Counted from the first letter of the stretch, positions 30,105 to 38,277 are shown. The stretch is 51,866 bases of DNA from JAGXOF01 sp046545575 (GCA_046545575.1 JBKGZM010000006.1:1-51866); one strand, 5' to 3'. The notes: generated by a model not told the origin, from the letters alone. A program made the numbers and translations.

Positions 30105-30857
30105 ATGAGTTTGGAATTTAAGGAAATACCATGGGAACTGGAAGGAGCAAGGGCCCAAATAGCCTTTCATATGTTTCAGGACGTTCCCATAAAGACACTC
30201 CTTATCACCCTCCCCGAACCAGCAATCTGCCTCAACTCCCGTGAGGGATTCAAGAGGGTAAAATTCGTGGCTAACAGCTTCAATCCGCCACAGCTCTGGG
30301 ATTTCGTTCATGAGCACTGGCAAACCTACGAAGAGGAAATTTTCAACACACTCGATATCCTTCCCTCTGAAACCGCTCTCCTTTCCACCGGAGTAGATAT
30401 GGAGAACTTCTCACTGGCTGAGGAGGAATTGCAGGAGTTCCGTGTTTCCGCATTCGTTACCGCCGGCGTCAGCAGCAACGCCATGAGGGTAGGGGTGGAC
30501 AGAGCAGGGGGCATAGAAAGGAACGGTAAATTCGAGATGCAGGGGACCATTAACACCATTGTCCTGACCAACGCCACGCTCTCAGAGGGCGCAATGACGC
30601 GCGCAATCATTACAGCAACAGAGGCCAAAACACTCGCCCTGCAGGACTTGGATGTGCAAAGCTCATATAACAACAACCTCCAGGCTACTGGCACCGGAAC
30701 CGACAATGTGGTGATTGTCTCCGGCCGCGGGCCCGGAATCAACTATACGGGAGGGCACAGCAAATTGGGAGAACTACTGGCCAGAGCGGTTACCTGTGCC
30801 ACCAGGGACGCTATCGTGAAAAACCCCGAGAATCAAATAACCGGGGGTGGAAATTGA
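30105..30857 (+). CDS. cbiZ: adenosylcobinamide amidohydrolase CbiZ
   Basis: A 250-residue CbiZ enzyme that cuts the nucleotide loop off imported corrinoids, giving adenosylcobyric acid for rebuilding with another lower ligand. Family core: ALLSTGVDMENFSL, AFVTAGVSSNAMRVGVD, GTINTIVLTNATLSEGAMTR and VVIVSGRGPGINYTGGHSKLGE. Its presence with CbiB, CobD, CobT and CobS marks a corrinoid-remodelling (salvage) strategy, as known in Dehalococcoides. It overlaps the DUF71 gene by four bases. Confidence 0.93.
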   Translation: MSLEFKEIPWELEGARAQIAFHMFQDVPIKTLLITLPEPAICLNSREGFKRVKFVANSFNPPQLWDFVHEHWQTYEEEIFNTLDILPSETALLSTGVDMENFSLAEEELQEFRVSAFVTAGVSSNAMRVGVDRAGGIERNGKFEMQGTINTIVLTNATLSEGAMTRAIITATEAKTLALQDLDVQSSYNNNLQATGTGTDNVVIVSGRGPGINYTGGHSKLGELLARAVTCATRDAIVKNPENQITGGGN

Positions 30858-31510
30858 AGGCCTTTGCCTCGTGGAGCGGCGGTAAGGATTGCGCCCTGGC
30901 AACATACAGGGCGATTTCCCGGGGATATGAGATCGCGTACTTGCTCAACTTCACCGTGGAAGATGGCCAGAGATCGCGGTCCCACGGAATCAAATCTGGG
31001 GTCCTGCATATGCAGGCCCAGGCAATGGGCATTTCCCTGATGCAAATTCCCACATCGTGGGAAAATTATGAAGAGAACTTCAAGAAGGCGCTAACGGAAC
31101 TCAAGAACAAGGGAATCGAGGACGGGATCTTCGGCGACATGGACCTGGAGGAACACAGAGAATGGATAGAAAGGGTATGCGGACAAGCAGGGGTCAGGTC
31201 CCATTTACCCCTCTGGCAAACCGCCCCCGAACAGCTCCTGGATGAGTTCTGGAAGAGCGGTTTTCGCTCGATAGTCATAGCCTCGAAACTGGATAAATCT
31301 CTCCTCGGTAAGAATATGGACAGGGCCTTTGTAGACAGTATTGTTAAGGAATATAACTCTCACCCCTGTGGGGAATCCGGCGAATATCATACCTTCGTCA
31401 CAGACGGACCGATATTTCAGAGGCCGGTCAAGATCACGCAGGGCAACACGGTAAACAGAAACGGGGTTTGGGCTCTGGATTTCGACGCGGAACTCTCATC
31501 CCGAGATTAG
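30854..31510 (+). CDS. DUF71/COG2102 ATP-pyrophosphatase (Dph6-like, B12-salvage type)
   Basis: A 218-residue PP-loop ATPase. The P-loop is FASWSGGKDCALA at residues 3-15, and the family block ILxxGDMDLEEHREW is present as EDGIFGDMDLEEHREWIERV. TTG start that overlaps the cbiZ stop (TTGA). In archaea and eukaryotes the family is Dph6, but a bacterial subset clusters with B12 transport and salvage genes and is thought to act in corrinoid amidation. The position between CbiZ and BtuC supports the latter. No direct test is known to me. Confidence 0.85.
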   Translation: MKAFASWSGGKDCALATYRAISRGYEIAYLLNFTVEDGQRSRSHGIKSGVLHMQAQAMGISLMQIPTSWENYEENFKKALTELKNKGIEDGIFGDMDLEEHREWIERVCGQAGVRSHLPLWQTAPEQLLDEFWKSGFRSIVIASKLDKSLLGKNMDRAFVDSIVKEYNSHPCGESGEYHTFVTDGPIFQRPVKITQGNTVNRNGVWALDFDAELSSRD

Positions 31511-32611
31511 ATGCAAATGGAAAGCACTTCCTTTAACTCGATCGATAAAGCGGGAGAACCGGGAGTACTCTCCCGCCTCCGGTGGAAGGGCAAGGTCTAT
31601 GCCTTGATCGGCCTTGCTGCAGCACTCCTGGCAGTAATGGTCTTCGCCACCACTTTGGGCAGTGTGCATATCCCGTTTGGCACGTGTTTCAAGGTTCTCC
31701 TCTCACATCTGCCCTTTCTAAACGTCGATGCCGCCTGGCCCGATACCTTCAATACGATAGTCGTAGATATCAGGCTTCCCCGTATCATACTGGCGGGACT
31801 GGTAGGGGCAGCTCTGTCGGTAGCGGGGGCGACATACCAGGGACTGTTCCGCAATCCCCTCGCCGACCCATACCTCCTGGGAGTCGCACAGGGAGCAGGG
31901 CTGGGAGCAACTGTTGCATTCCTTATACCTTTCGGCATTCAATGGCTGAGCTTTGGCACGATTCCCCTTTTCGCCTTCATTGGCGCCATGTGTGCCGTAG
32001 CTGTAGTGTATTCCCTGGCCCGTGTGGGGCAAACTCTGCCCGCAACCACCCTCATCCTGGCAGGGGTAGCCCTGGGAGCATTCCTTTCCTCGATAACATC
32101 CTACCTGATGACCATATCCGGCGAGGAATTGCACGGGATAGTGTTCTGGCTACTGGGAGGACTCTCATTGACCAAGTGGGGGGAAATTGCAGTCGTCCTC
32201 CCCTGCGTGATAGCAGGCACCTTCGTGATATGGCTATATGCGCGTCCTCTCAATGTTATGCAACTCGACGAAGAACAGGCTCAACAGCTCGGTGTTAATG
32301 TAGAGCGGGTTAAGATTATTCTGCTCGCCGCCGCCACGCTCGTCACATCCGCTGCGGTTTGCTTTACCGGACTCATCGGCTTTGTGGGGATAATCATTCC
32401 TCATGCGGTAAGGCTAGTCTGGGGACCTGACCACCGCTTCCTGCTTCCCCTGTCCTGCCTTGTCGGGGCGATATTCCTTATCATGGCCGATACACTGGCT
32501 CATACAGCAATGAAGCCAAGCGAAATCCCGGTAGGGGTAGTCACCGCCTTCTGCGGCGCTCCTTTTTTCCTCTATTTATTAAGGAGAAGGAAAGGGCTTG
32601 CATTTTTCTAG
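31511..32611 (+). CDS. btuC: BtuC-type ABC transporter permease
   Basis: A 366-residue FecCD/BtuC-family permease with about ten hydrophobic helices. Recognisable blocks: DIRLPRIILAGLVGAALSVAG, NPLADPYLLGVAQGAGLGAT, FWLLGGLSLTKWGEIAVV and GFVGIIIPHAVRLVWGPDHR, the last being the ATPase coupling loop. It directly follows the DUF71 stop. Partners are BtuF upstream and BtuD at 34.2 kb, the latter separated by a RAYT insertion. It sits in the cytoplasmic membrane. Confidence 0.93.
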   Translation: MQMESTSFNSIDKAGEPGVLSRLRWKGKVYALIGLAAALLAVMVFATTLGSVHIPFGTCFKVLLSHLPFLNVDAAWPDTFNTIVVDIRLPRIILAGLVGAALSVAGATYQGLFRNPLADPYLLGVAQGAGLGATVAFLIPFGIQWLSFGTIPLFAFIGAMCAVAVVYSLARVGQTLPATTLILAGVALGAFLSSITSYLMTISGEELHGIVFWLLGGLSLTKWGEIAVVLPCVIAGTFVIWLYARPLNVMQLDEEQAQQLGVNVERVKIILLAAATLVTSAAVCFTGLIGFVGIIIPHAVRLVWGPDHRFLLPLSCLVGAIFLIMADTLAHTAMKPSEIPVGVVTAFCGAPFFLYLLRRRKGLAFF

Positions 32612-32621
32612 ACAGGCATTC

Positions 32622-33614
32622 ATGAAAGCACTCGGACTCATATCGGGCGGCCTGGACTCGATACTCGCCCTGCGTCTCGTACTGGACCAGGGAATTGAAG
32701 TCACGGCGATGCACGTGAATATTCCTTTCATCGCCGAGAAACAGGATATAGCAAAGATCACGGCTGAACTGGGGGTGCCTCTGGAGGTTGTGGAAGTCGA
32801 TGAAGATTATATGGAAGTGACCGGGAATCCCGGGCATGGCTACGGCACCGGGATGAATCCGTGTATAGACTGCCGGATTTATGTATTGAAGAAAGCAAAG
32901 GAACTGGCTGACAGGATAGGAGCCAGCTTCCTCTTCACCGGAGAGGTGCTCGGCGAGAGGCCAATGAGCCAGACGAGAAGAGCTTTGAAGATAATCGACG
33001 AGGAGTCAGGCCTTGGCGGACTTATACTGAGGCCGCTTTCCGCAAGGCTTTTGCCCGAAACCATTCCAGAGTCTGAAGGATGGGTCGATCGGCAAAAGCT
33101 GATGGCGATAAAGGGACGGAACAGGAAGCCGCAGATGGCCCTGGCAGAGGAACTGGGTATAACCCATTACCCTCAGCCGGCAGGCGGATGTCTGCTTACA
33201 CAACAGGAATTCTCCTCCAAGCTGCGGGACCTATTTCAACATAAACAGAAGCCGTCGTTGCGGGATATCCCACGGCTTGAAGTGGGGAGGCATTTTCGTT
33301 TCGAGGGATACAAGATCATAGTGGGCAGGAATGAGCAGGAGAACAATACCTTGCAGGAATTGAAGGGGCCAGAGGACTACGCATTTGAGGTCCCCGGCCA
33401 TGGAAGCCCAATAACGCTGATGGAGTCCTCTGATGGAGGCTCAGAGGAGGAAAAGGCCTTAGAGATTGCGGCGAAGCTGACGGTGCGGTATTCGGATGCG
33501 GGGGGTGGGGAGGTGGTCGTGGAGAAACAAAAAGGAACAGGGGAAAAAGAAACGATGGCTGTATCGGTAAGTCAGGAGGACAGGAACTTTCTGCGGAGCC
33601 TTTTCCTGACCTAA
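32622..33614 (+). CDS. PP-loop tRNA thiouridylase-like protein (MnmA/ThiI-type with C-terminal extra domain)
   Basis: About 330 residues from ATG 32622. PP-loop motif ALGLISGGLDSILALRL near residues 3-19; a CxxC at C81/C84 (NPCIDCRIYVLKKA) and a third cysteine (AGGCLLTQ) complete the thiolation pattern. The C-terminal part (EVGRHFRFEGYKIIVGRNEQEN) resembles the NFACT-R-like domain attached to such enzymes. Its tail is rich in Glu and Gly. I expect tRNA thiolation, but its location in the B12 locus, as the second PP-loop enzyme, makes a corrinoid-related role possible. Confidence 0.8.
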   Translation: MKALGLISGGLDSILALRLVLDQGIEVTAMHVNIPFIAEKQDIAKITAELGVPLEVVEVDEDYMEVTGNPGHGYGTGMNPCIDCRIYVLKKAKELADRIGASFLFTGEVLGERPMSQTRRALKIIDEESGLGGLILRPLSARLLPETIPESEGWVDRQKLMAIKGRNRKPQMALAEELGITHYPQPAGGCLLTQQEFSSKLRDLFQHKQKPSLRDIPRLEVGRHFRFEGYKIIVGRNEQENNTLQELKGPEDYAFEVPGHGSPITLMESSDGGSEEEKALEIAAKLTVRYSDAGGGEVVVEKQKGTGEKETMAVSVSQEDRNFLRSLFLT

Positions 33615-33620
33615 CGGGTA

Positions 33621-33662
33621 GGGGAGGTTTCAACCTCCCCTGAAAAGGCGAATTTATTCGCC
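33621..33662 (+). repeat. REP-like double hairpin upstream of the RAYT gene
   Basis: Two adjacent palindromes: GGGGAGGTT-TC-AACCTCCCC (33621-33640) and GGCGAAT-TT-ATTCGCC (33647-33662). The same pair of hairpins recurs at 34160-34214 and 40086-40126. They flank the RAYT transposase gene, as expected of REP sequences mobilised by it. Confidence 0.85.
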
Positions 33663-33680
33663 CATGGCAAGGAGATAACA

Positions 33681-34136
33681 ATGTCACAGCCGCCACATTT
33701 TAGAATCAACGGCGCCATATACTTCATCACTACTCGCCTTGAAGAGAAAGGTGCTACTCTAAATGCAAACGAACGTACAATAGTGCAGCAAACCATCCTT
33801 GAACTGGCGAACGAAGGAAAGTTTAAACTATACGCCTATGTGGTGATGCCTGACCATTTACATCTTCTGATAGAACCTCCGGAAGGGCAAATATCACAAG
33901 TGGTCAAACTGATAAAAGGCAGGTCTTCACGACAAATAAACCGAGGTACACTCTGGCAAAAAGGCTTTCTCGACTTTGTCATCCTGAGCGAGAGCAAATT
34001 TAAGGAAAAATTCAATTACATCCATAACAACGTCGTGAAGAATCACCTTGCCAAAGAAGCGCAGGACTACCCACATTCAAGCGCATCGGACTATAGGAAT
34101 AGTTATGGAGAAGTCTTTTATACACTGGAAGGGTAG
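33681..34136 (+). CDS. REP-associated tyrosine transposase (RAYT, IS200-like)
   Basis: A 151-residue single-copy-type Y1 transposase. The HUH motif is VVMPDHLHLLIEP (H59, H61) and the catalytic tyrosine is Y113 in KFNYIHNN. RAYTs process REP hairpins as single-stranded DNA. The gene is flanked on both sides by matching double hairpins, forming a REP-RAYT-REP unit at about 33.62-34.21 kb, and it splits the btuC/thiouridylase side from btuD. The frame is intact, so it may still be active. Confidence 0.93.
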   Translation: MSQPPHFRINGAIYFITTRLEEKGATLNANERTIVQQTILELANEGKFKLYAYVVMPDHLHLLIEPPEGQISQVVKLIKGRSSRQINRGTLWQKGFLDFVILSESKFKEKFNYIHNNVVKNHLAKEAQDYPHSSASDYRNSYGEVFYTLEG

Positions 34137-34159
34137 CATGGTTGAACCTATTCGTTTTT

Positions 34160-34214
34160 AGGGAGGCTAAAGCATCCCCTACCCACTTTATGGGTAGGGG
34201 CGAATTTATTCGCC
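34160..34214 (+). repeat. REP-like double hairpin downstream of the RAYT gene
   Basis: An imperfect GGGAGGCT...ATCCCC element, then CCCCTACCCA-CTTTA-TGGGTAGGGG (34176-34185 and 34191-34200, perfect 10-bp arms), then GGCGAAT-TT-ATTCGCC (34199-34214). The last hairpin is identical to the one upstream of the transposase. The btuD ribosome site begins about 6 bases further on. Confidence 0.85.
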
Positions 34215-34229
34215 TATAAAGGAGGGAGC

Positions 34230-35066
34230 ATGATAACACTGGAGAATGTTAGTCTGGGCTATGACCAACAACCGGTTTTAAGCGGAGTCGATCTGGACAC
34301 AGCACCGGGCATGATGATCGGGCTCATCGGACCAAACGGCTCGGGAAAATCGACCTTGATCAAAGGAATAAACAGGGTGGTCAATATGTTCTCCGGCAAT
34401 GTCACAATCAATGGCCGGGACCTGAAAACGCTCGGCAGGGGAGAGCTTGCCCGCCTGGTCGCCACTGTGCCACAGAATCCCGTGCTACCTCCGGCGTTCA
34501 CAGCCTTTGAAGTAGTGCTCATGGGGCGCACTCCTCATCTGGGACTCCTCAGGTATGAAAGCCAGAAGGATATGCTCGTCGCCTGGCAGGCGATGAAGGC
34601 CACAAAGACCGAGTCGCTGGCCGACCGCCGGGTCGGAGAACTATCGGGAGGAGAGAGGCAGAGACTGGTCATAGCTAGGGCGCTTACACAGGAGGCAAAG
34701 GCAATCCTCCTTGATGAGCCCACGGCCAATCTGGATATAAATCATCAGGTGGAAATCCTGAACCTCGTCAAGGGCCTGTGTCGCAAGCAGGGCCTGACCG
34801 TTATCGCCGCCCTCCATGACCTTAATCTGGCCGCTCAATACTGCGATTCGCTTATCATGCTGAACGGGAGGCAGGTCTATGCCAGAGGCACACCGCAGGA
34901 GGTGCTTACGCCCCAAAACATAAGGGAAGTGTACGGGGCCGACGTATATGTCATCCCTCACCCGGTGAATCAGCTGCCAACCACGCTTGTAATCACCGGA
35001 AATGGTCATGATGACTTCGCGAATTCCGTTTTTGCACAGGGAGATATAGGTGGAACTGCATCATAA
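34230..35066 (+). CDS. btuD: BtuD-type ABC transporter ATP-binding protein
   Basis: A 278-residue ATPase with Walker A GLIGPNGSGKST (31-42), signature LSGGERQRL, Walker B AILLDEPTANLD and an H-loop (ALHDLNLAAQYCD). It belongs to the FepC/BtuD group. An AAAGGAGG site precedes the ATG. It completes the corrinoid importer with BtuF and BtuC. The C-terminal 30 residues (VITGNGHDDFANSVFAQGD) extend past the common core. Confidence 0.93.
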   Translation: MITLENVSLGYDQQPVLSGVDLDTAPGMMIGLIGPNGSGKSTLIKGINRVVNMFSGNVTINGRDLKTLGRGELARLVATVPQNPVLPPAFTAFEVVLMGRTPHLGLLRYESQKDMLVAWQAMKATKTESLADRRVGELSGGERQRLVIARALTQEAKAILLDEPTANLDINHQVEILNLVKGLCRKQGLTVIAALHDLNLAAQYCDSLIMLNGRQVYARGTPQEVLTPQNIREVYGADVYVIPHPVNQLPTTLVITGNGHDDFANSVFAQGDIGGTAS

Positions 35067-35087
35067 GCATTAAAACTTGAGGATGCA

Positions 35088-36035
35088 ATGGATTTCTTAT
35101 TTATCTTTCTCCTGGCTTTAGCCATCGACCTCCTGTTCGGAGAGTTCCCACGGGCTACCCATCCGGTGGTGTGGATGGGGAAGTTGACCTCATTGCTTTG
35201 CCGTGTTTGTAATCCCCCTAAATCCCCCTTTATAAAAGGGGGATTTACTCAACTGCTCTGCGGCATTTTGATCACAATAGTTATCGTCGCTCTCTTTTCG
35301 CTTCCCGTGTATTTCCTTTTATCCTTTCTCCATGACTTCAACACGATACTCTACATATTGCTCGGCGCTATTCTGTTCAAGTCAACTTTCGCCTTCAGGG
35401 AGCTTCGCACCACATCTTTGAAGATAAAATCATTTCTGGTCCAAAGTGATCTTGCGCAAGCCAGGAATACCGCGCGGTCTCTGGTCAGCCGCGATGTAAA
35501 TAGGCTGGACGAATCAGGAGTGATCTCTTCGACAGTGGAATCCATGGCGGAGAACCTCAGCGACAGCTTCGTCGCACCGCTCTTTTACTTCTGCCTGCTC
35601 GGCGTGCCCGGGGCCATGGCCTACCGTGCGGTGAACACACTTGACGCCATGATCGGATATCATGGAGAATACGAGTACCAGGGCAAATTCGCCGCCAGAC
35701 TGGATGATGTGCTGAACTTTATCCCCGCGCGGATTTCCGGACTGCTCATCGTGGCAGCTGCCCGGACGGTCAAGAACGGGGAAAATGCCTGGCGTATTAT
35801 GGTGCGTGATCACGGTAAGACCGCGAGCCCCAACGCAGGCTGGCCGATGAGCGCAGTTGCGGGGGCACTCAGAACCCGGCTGGAGAAGTCCGGTCACTAC
35901 ATCCTGGGCGACCCTAACAATCCTCTGTCTCCCCAGCTTGTCTCATCCGGGGTAAAGATCATCGACAGGGCGGGGCTCATCTGGACTTTTATTTGTTTGC
36001 TCGCAGGAGGAATAAGTATTGCCGTTACGTCCTAA
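35088..36035 (+). CDS. cbiB: adenosylcobinamide-phosphate synthase CbiB with an in-frame repeat insertion
   Basis: A 315-residue membrane enzyme that attaches aminopropanol (phosphate) to adenosylcobyric acid. Family blocks: AIDLLFGEFPRATHPVVWMG, SRDVNRLDESGVISSTVES, ENLSDSFVAPLFYF, YRAVNTLDAMIGYHGEYEYQ and PNAGWPMSAVAGAL. Residues about 42-54 (NPPKSPFIKGGFT) are foreign: they are the translation of a palindromic repeat inserted between the first two membrane helices without breaking the frame. The product should still fold. It overlaps the start of cobD. Confidence 0.92.
   Translation: MDFLFIFLLALAIDLLFGEFPRATHPVVWMGKLTSLLCRVCNPPKSPFIKGGFTQLLCGILITIVIVALFSLPVYFLLSFLHDFNTILYILLGAILFKSTFAFRELRTTSLKIKSFLVQSDLAQARNTARSLVSRDVNRLDESGVISSTVESMAENLSDSFVAPLFYFCLLGVPGAMAYRAVNTLDAMIGYHGEYEYQGKFAARLDDVLNFIPARISGLLIVAAARTVKNGENAWRIMVRDHGKTASPNAGWPMSAVAGALRTRLEKSGHYILGDPNNPLSPQLVSSGVKIIDRAGLIWTFICLLAGGISIAVTS
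35211..35246 (+). repeat. palindromic repeat inserted in frame within cbiB
   Basis: A perfect 12-bp inverted repeat AAATCCCCCTTT-ATA-AAAGGGGGATTT (35220-35246), preceded by a partial extra copy AATCCCCCT (35211-35219). The unit is common between genes in many genomes and here adds residues NPPKSPFIKGGF to CbiB. As the inserted length is a multiple of three and has no stop in this frame, the gene stays open. Confidence 0.85.
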
Positions 36036-37122
36036 ACCCGAAATCGAGAGCATGGTCCGCCAGGGGCGGAGTCCCCACGGAGGCATCAACTATGCCGAAC
36101 TGGAAGCGCTGGGCATTCGCCCAGAGGATATCCTCGACTTCAGTGCCAATCTGAATCCCTTCGGACCGCCGCCGGAAGTCAGGGAGCACCTGGGCAAGGT
36201 CGATATCTCACATTACCCTGATACCGAGGCCATAACTTTAAGAAAATCCCTGGCCGAGAGCCTGAATGTCGGGACGGAGAACATCCTGGCGGGCAATGGC
36301 TCCACGGAGATTATCCGGCTTGCCATGCAGGCCTATTTAGCTCAGGGTGACCGTGTTCTCATTATCGAACCTACATTCGGAGAATATGAAGATGCCTGCC
36401 GGATCGCCGGCGCGGAAATTATCAAGCAGAGGCTCTCACCGGCAAACGATTTTCAACTGGATTTGACGGAAACGGAGGGGCTCGGCCATCAACACAAACC
36501 AAAGGCCATTTTCCTCTGCAACCCGAACAATCCCACGGGACGATATCTTGACCGGTCGAATGTGAAGAGGCTTCTGGAGATCACCACTGATTCCCTCATG
36601 ATCATCGACGAAGCATACCTGACCTTCGTGGACTACGGTGAGTCATCAATCGAGCTGATTGAGAAAGGCAATGTACTAGTCCTGCGATCCATGACCAAGG
36701 ACTATGCTCTGGCCGGGTTGCGTTTGGGTTATGGGGTAGCAAACGAGGAAATAATTGCCACCCTGCGTTGTGTTTGCCCGCCATGGAATGTCAATGCTCT
36801 GGCCCAGGAAGCGGGGGTAATTGCCGTTCGGCAGGAACAGTACCTGGAGCAGTGCAGACAGGAATTGATAAAGGCAAAGGACTACCTTATAAAAGAGCTT
36901 TCCGGACTCGGCCTGCCACCGCTCCCATCCGAGGCCAACTTTTTCCTGGTCAAGGTCGGCAACGCTTATGAATTTCGGCAAAAGCTACTCCACAAAGGTA
37001 TGCTCGTAAGGGACTGCACATCGTTCGGGCTGCCCGAGTACATCCGCATTGCGCCGCGCACCCTGCCCGAGTGCAAGAGGCTAGTTGAGGCTGTGAAGCA
37101 AGTTTATTCGCCCAGAAGCTAA
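36019..37122 (+). CDS. cobD: threonine-phosphate decarboxylase CobD (PLP-dependent)
   Basis: A 367-residue aminotransferase-fold enzyme that makes aminopropanol phosphate, the CbiB substrate. TTG start at 36019, 8 bases behind AGGAGG, overlapping the cbiB end. Motifs: ILDFSANLNPFGPPPEVREH, FLCNPNNPTGRYLDRSN, IIDEAYLTFVD, and the PLP lysine in RSMTKDYALAGLRLGYG. Histidinol-phosphate aminotransferase is a close relative, but the HGG(I/V) opening and the cbiB neighbour favour CobD. Full length, no damage. Confidence 0.9.
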   Translation: MPLRPKPEIESMVRQGRSPHGGINYAELEALGIRPEDILDFSANLNPFGPPPEVREHLGKVDISHYPDTEAITLRKSLAESLNVGTENILAGNGSTEIIRLAMQAYLAQGDRVLIIEPTFGEYEDACRIAGAEIIKQRLSPANDFQLDLTETEGLGHQHKPKAIFLCNPNNPTGRYLDRSNVKRLLEITTDSLMIIDEAYLTFVDYGESSIELIEKGNVLVLRSMTKDYALAGLRLGYGVANEEIIATLRCVCPPWNVNALAQEAGVIAVRQEQYLEQCRQELIKAKDYLIKELSGLGLPPLPSEANFFLVKVGNAYEFRQKLLHKGMLVRDCTSFGLPEYIRIAPRTLPECKRLVEAVKQVYSPRS

Positions 37123-37175
37123 GTCCTGTCGACCTGCCAGCATGTTTGATGTACACTAGTGGCAGGAGGCCATAA

Positions 37176-37496
37176 ATGGATGAAAGAATAACTCAACCGG
37201 TAAATCAAGTAAAAAACTACCTGATAACAACGTATGGAGACAAGGTCAGAGAGGTTATTCTGTACGGGTCTTATGCGAGGGGCGAGCCCACCAAAGAGTC
37301 CGACATAGATATACTTGTGCTTGTCGATAGCTCCATTGACCCTGCCGAGGTCAGAAGAAGCTTGAGCGATCTTCTGTTTGACATATTACTCGAAAAGGGA
37401 GAGCTTCTTTCAGTCGTAGTCCTCCCTGAAGACTTCTTCGAGAGCTACAACTATCCATTCATGCTAAATGTGCGGAAAGAGGGTATACGGGCATGA
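37176..37496 (+). CDS. MNT-type nucleotidyltransferase antitoxin-like protein
   Basis: A 106-residue minimal nucleotidyltransferase with the GSxARGExxxxSDIDILV signature (VILYGSYARGEPTKESDID). MNT proteins pair with HEPN RNases, which they silence by AMPylation. Here the downstream partner is only a short fragment. The leader (37155-37180) is repeated in front of the HicB remnant at 37576-37601. Its remaining tail (VVVLPEDFFESYNYPFM) is typical. It may be an orphan antitoxin. Confidence 0.9.
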   Translation: MDERITQPVNQVKNYLITTYGDKVREVILYGSYARGEPTKESDIDILVLVDSSIDPAEVRRSLSDLLFDILLEKGELLSVVVLPEDFFESYNYPFMLNVRKEGIRA

Positions 37497-37561
37497 AAGA
37501 ACTGAGGGATTTCACGGAAAAGAAAATCTACCTTGAAAAATGGATGGAGACAGAGAGGTAG
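37493..37561 (+). pseudogene. truncated HEPN-like fragment behind the MNT gene
   Basis: An ATG that overlaps the MNT stop by four bases (ATGA) opens a 22-codon frame (MKELRDFTEKKIYLEKWM) that ends in TAG. The position and coupling are those of the HEPN partner of MNT modules, but nearly all of the usual 110-130 residues are missing. I read it as the stump of a deleted HEPN toxin gene. The fragment alone is too short to prove the family. Confidence 0.4.
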
Positions 37562-37596
37562 AGAAAATAAAGCATACTATTGGCAGGATGTCATAA

Positions 37597-37671
37597 ATGG
37601 AGTACAGGGTGAAGCTTGAGAAAACCGATGAAGGCTATGCGGTTTGGTGCCCGGGAGGCAAAGCAAATTAG
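37597..37671 (+). pseudogene. truncated HicB-like antitoxin fragment
   Basis: A 24-codon frame, MEYRVKLEKTDEGYAVWCPGG then KAN and TAG, matches the start of HicB antitoxins (EYxVxLExxxEGYxVxCPGLPGC) and stops at the conserved CPG. The 26 bases before its start nearly duplicate the leader of the MNT gene. The rest of the gene is gone. An intact HicBA pair follows 15 bases later, so this is a decayed earlier copy. Confidence 0.6.
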
Positions 37672-37686
37672 CATTGGAGGTGGATA

Positions 37687-37959
37687 ATGGCGGTTAGATT
37701 TATCCTTACCGAGTATGTGGACCAGCTTATGGCTCATGCCACGTATGACAAGCTGGAAGATGGTACATTTGCAGGACGAATTGCTCCATGTAAGGGAGTA
37801 ATCGCATTTGGTGCCACATTGCGTGAATGTGAAGATGAGCTGCGCTCTACTCTTGAGGACTGGATTCTGGTTGGCATCAAACTAGGGCATCCTCTGCCAG
37901 TGATCGCCGATATCGATTTAAACAGGGAGCCAACTCGTGAGCCGATGGACGCCATGTAA
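37687..37959 (+). CDS. hicB: HicB-family antitoxin
   Basis: A 90-residue protein with the partial RNase-H-fold of HicB: MAHATYDKLEDGTFAGRIAP, then GVIAFGATLRECEDELRSTLEDW. A GGAGGTGG site precedes the ATG. HicB antitoxins neutralise HicA and usually repress their own promoter. It overlaps hicA by 23 bases. Antitoxin-first order is the less common arrangement in the HicAB family. Confidence 0.87.
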   Translation: MAVRFILTEYVDQLMAHATYDKLEDGTFAGRIAPCKGVIAFGATLRECEDELRSTLEDWILVGIKLGHPLPVIADIDLNREPTREPMDAM

Positions 37960-38167
37960 ACGGCGAGATTTCATTCGTCGGTTACGCAAGCTCGGTTTTG
38001 ATGGTCCGTACTCTGGTACTCGCCACCAATTTATGACCTATGAACGGCATCGCCTTACAATTCCTTCCGAAGCCGAATTCTCTGTGCCGCAACTCCGAAT
38101 AATGATCCGAGAGATCGAAAGCATAACAGGCCGTGAGATTTTGGTAGACGAGTGGAACAAACTATGA
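37937..38167 (+). CDS. hicA: HicA-family mRNA interferase toxin
   Basis: A 76-residue HicA toxin of double-stranded-RNA-binding fold with its catalytic histidine in YSGTRHQFMTYERHRLTIP. GTG start at 37937 inside the end of hicB. Flanking parts (PCKRRDFIRRLRKLGFDGP and PQLRIMIREIESI) are family-typical. It blocks translation by cutting mRNA until HicB binds it. Intact, so the pair is probably functional. Confidence 0.88.
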   Translation: MSRWTPCKRRDFIRRLRKLGFDGPYSGTRHQFMTYERHRLTIPSEAEFSVPQLRIMIREIESITGREILVDEWNKL

Positions 38168-38277
38168 CATTAAGCCTTATTTGGGCAGGTCTGAAGACTT
38201 GTCCATACATCTGGATCCACATGTAGGGAATATCACGTTCGAGAAGTTAAGTATCGATTGATAAAAGAAACCATCAA

